Positions 62,861-64,000 of a stretch of 64,000 nucleotides of DNA are shown in pieces. The position numbers and the translations under genes are program-made. This DNA comes from Maniola hyperantus (lineage: Eukaryota; Arthropoda; Insecta; Lepidoptera; Nymphalidae): positions 384,501 to 448,500 of the forward strand of contig NC_048539.1 of NCBI RefSeq assembly GCF_902806685.2, given 5' to 3'. The notes beneath the pieces are model-generated. The model searched no databases, was not told the origin of the DNA, and was given only the letters and a program-made list of their open reading frames with translations. Numbering within the stretch: the first letter of the stretch is position 1; every line of letters starts with the position of its first letter.

Positions 62861-62871
62861 TTTCAGGTGAG
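62850..62871 (+). other. Splice acceptor of the FAM43-family exon
   Basis: A pyrimidine-rich tract (CCTTTTCTTGATTTCAG) ends at 62866. The exon then begins GTGAGAG, so the acceptor abuts a donor-like GTGAG. The protein homology requires this AG: the frame continues GE-SC-IEK only if the exon starts at 62867 with a phase-1 split Gly codon. Confidence 0.85.
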
Positions 62872-64000
62872 AGCTGCATAGAGAAACCGCTCGCGACCCT
62901 GTGGAGGAACTACCAGCAGTCCACGAAACCCGACGTGGTGATGAAGCTGTCCGTCACCAACTCCGGTCTCAAGGGTTTCACCAAAGAACACGGTCTCACC
63001 GAGTACTGGTCACATCGCATCACGTACTGCGCGTCCCCACCCCACTACCCCAAGCTGTTCTGCTGGGTGTACCGCCACGAGGGCAAGAAGCTCAAACACG
63101 AACTGCGCTGCCACGCCGTTCTCTGCACCAAAGAATCCATATCAAAGAAAATCACCGAGGAACTACAGGTCAAGCTCAAACAGGCCCTAGTTGAATTCAA
63201 AAAGGATAGAATCTCCAAGCAAAACGCAAGGCTCAGCCTCGCAAATAGCGTCTACGACAACCCCAGCATGCCGCGCAGGAAAATACTTCTAAGCGTCGGA
63301 GCGACGAACTACCGACCGCCGCTAGAGAGATCAAAGTCAGCTCCTAAACTCGGTGCCATCGAAGAACTCTGCTCAGAAGAAGACGAAGAGGAAGCGGAAA
63401 TGAATGCGAAAAAGGAGCGATGCCAGTTCACGACGGAACTTTCCACGTCACAGACTCTAGACAGGCGGCGATCCGAAATGATGTCACCCCGCAAGCTATC
63501 CTGCCCCGAAGGAGTAATGGATAGGATGCTGCTAGAGTCCGAGAAAAACAAGGTAGAAGCGGCCGAGAAGCTAATCAACCTGCTCGTCCAGGAGAGCAAA
63601 CTGAAGGCGGAAATCGAACGCCAAAATGAAACTAGTCAAGAACGTATCGAAAAACTGGAATCGAGATTGAAAACGCTCGAGTCGATCGAGGAGACCGTCG
63701 AATTGAACGACAGTTTGAGCGCGATCTGCGATAGGAAAAATTTGTTATCTCAAAGTAACTACCTCGTCACGGACAGTGATGATGGGTCTGTTTCTTCAGG
63801 GTGCGAGACGGCGAGCACGGTCACCTCGAGCGACGCCGAGCCGTCGTCGCTTCCTTCGCAGTTCTCTCATGAGGAGCATAAGGAGTTGGACAGTGATGAA
63901 GAGCGGGTGCCAATGTTCGGGAGGATGCGTAACTTCGAGAGCGCGTCACTGAGGAACGGCAGTAGATGTTATACGAACTCCATTCACACCCTGAGCAGGG
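62867..64000 (+). CDS. FAM43: FAM43-family PTB/PID-domain protein, internal exon, 3' end beyond window
   Basis: One frame (first full codon at 62869, GAG) is open for 377 codons to the window edge. It starts after acceptor TTTCAG at 62861-62866 with two bases of a split codon (phase-1 intron). Counting from that Glu, residues 1-115 form the core and C-terminal helix of a phosphotyrosine-binding fold: CIEKPLATLW (4-13), HRITYC (49-54), FCWVYRH (64-70), LRCHAVL (79-85), then an amphipathic helix. The RITYC...WVYRH...LRCHAV series and NYRPPLERSKSAPKL (147-161) are what I recall of the FAM43A/FAM43B family, whose PTB domains are thought to act as cytoplasmic adaptors. Downstream are an acidic patch (165-177), a basic Ser/Pro segment (198-216), a likely coiled coil (223-285) and a Ser/Asp-rich tail (301-330). 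The first PTB strand, with its YLGN-type motif, must lie in an earlier exon. The region is visibly GC-richer than its surroundings. PTB identity is firm; the family name is recognition from memory. Confidence 0.88.

Noticed and set aside
63309..63599. 96-residue minus-strand frame, and the 97-residue plus frame at 62901-63194
   Set aside because: Both are out-of-frame shadows of the FAM43-family exon, whose own frame is open throughout and has recognisable PTB residues.

Overview
This is a window of a eukaryotic nuclear genome, almost certainly a moth or butterfly (Lepidoptera). It is AT-rich and packed with short interspersed repeats. These include TC...CTAG-terminated mini-Helitrons, tRNA-derived SINEs, RTE-like LINE tails, and foldback or TA-flanked MITEs. 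Repeats of these kinds are typical of lepidopteran introns and intergenic DNA. I see no rRNA gene, intact tRNA gene, CRISPR array, operon or bacterial signal. The many 60-100 residue open frames are shadows of repeat copies or chance.

The only convincing protein-coding gene is at the right edge. A GC-rich plus-strand frame starts at a splice acceptor (62866/62867) and stays open to the window end. It encodes most of a PTB/PID domain followed by a long Ser/acidic and coiled-coil tail, and I recognise it as a FAM43-family protein. Earlier exons were not found by eye, so the 62.9 kb to the left is either a very long 5' intron or upstream intergenic DNA. Two positions (14516/14517 and 40618/40619) have a polypyrimidine-AG directly abutting a GTAAG/GTAAAT donor, with a second strong donor 27-56 nt downstream. 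This is the layout of recursive-splicing ratchet points and would fit the long-intron reading.

The rest is a record of transposition. Layered insertions include a hAT element with an exact 8-bp target duplication inside a Helitron, a SINE inside a SINE, a LINE tail inside a foldback MITE, a MITE inside a TTA-flanked MITE, and three end-to-end Helitrons. The most unusual non-gene structures are: (i) a 2.2-kb element with terminal inverted repeats (56120-58339) that carries a tRNA-Glu(CTC) 3' half with an encoded CCA and an apparently perfect 788-bp internal duplication; (ii) a 36-bp tandem array (48614-49024) placing twelve copies (eleven exact) of the palindrome GTTGCGCAAC, a textbook C/EBP-type site, at fixed spacing; (iii) 101-bp, 41-bp, 27-bp and 18-bp minisatellites; and (iv) two SINE copies with inverted duplications at the same internal site.

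Names used below. HelA, HelB, HelC and HelD/E are Helitron-like families. The GTTCCG repeat is a roughly 440-bp unclassified repeat. SINE-1, SINE-2 and SINE-3 are tRNA-headed families. LINE-C is a LINE 3'-end family with (TTCTA)n-type tails. All family assignments come from reading the sequence, without database comparison.
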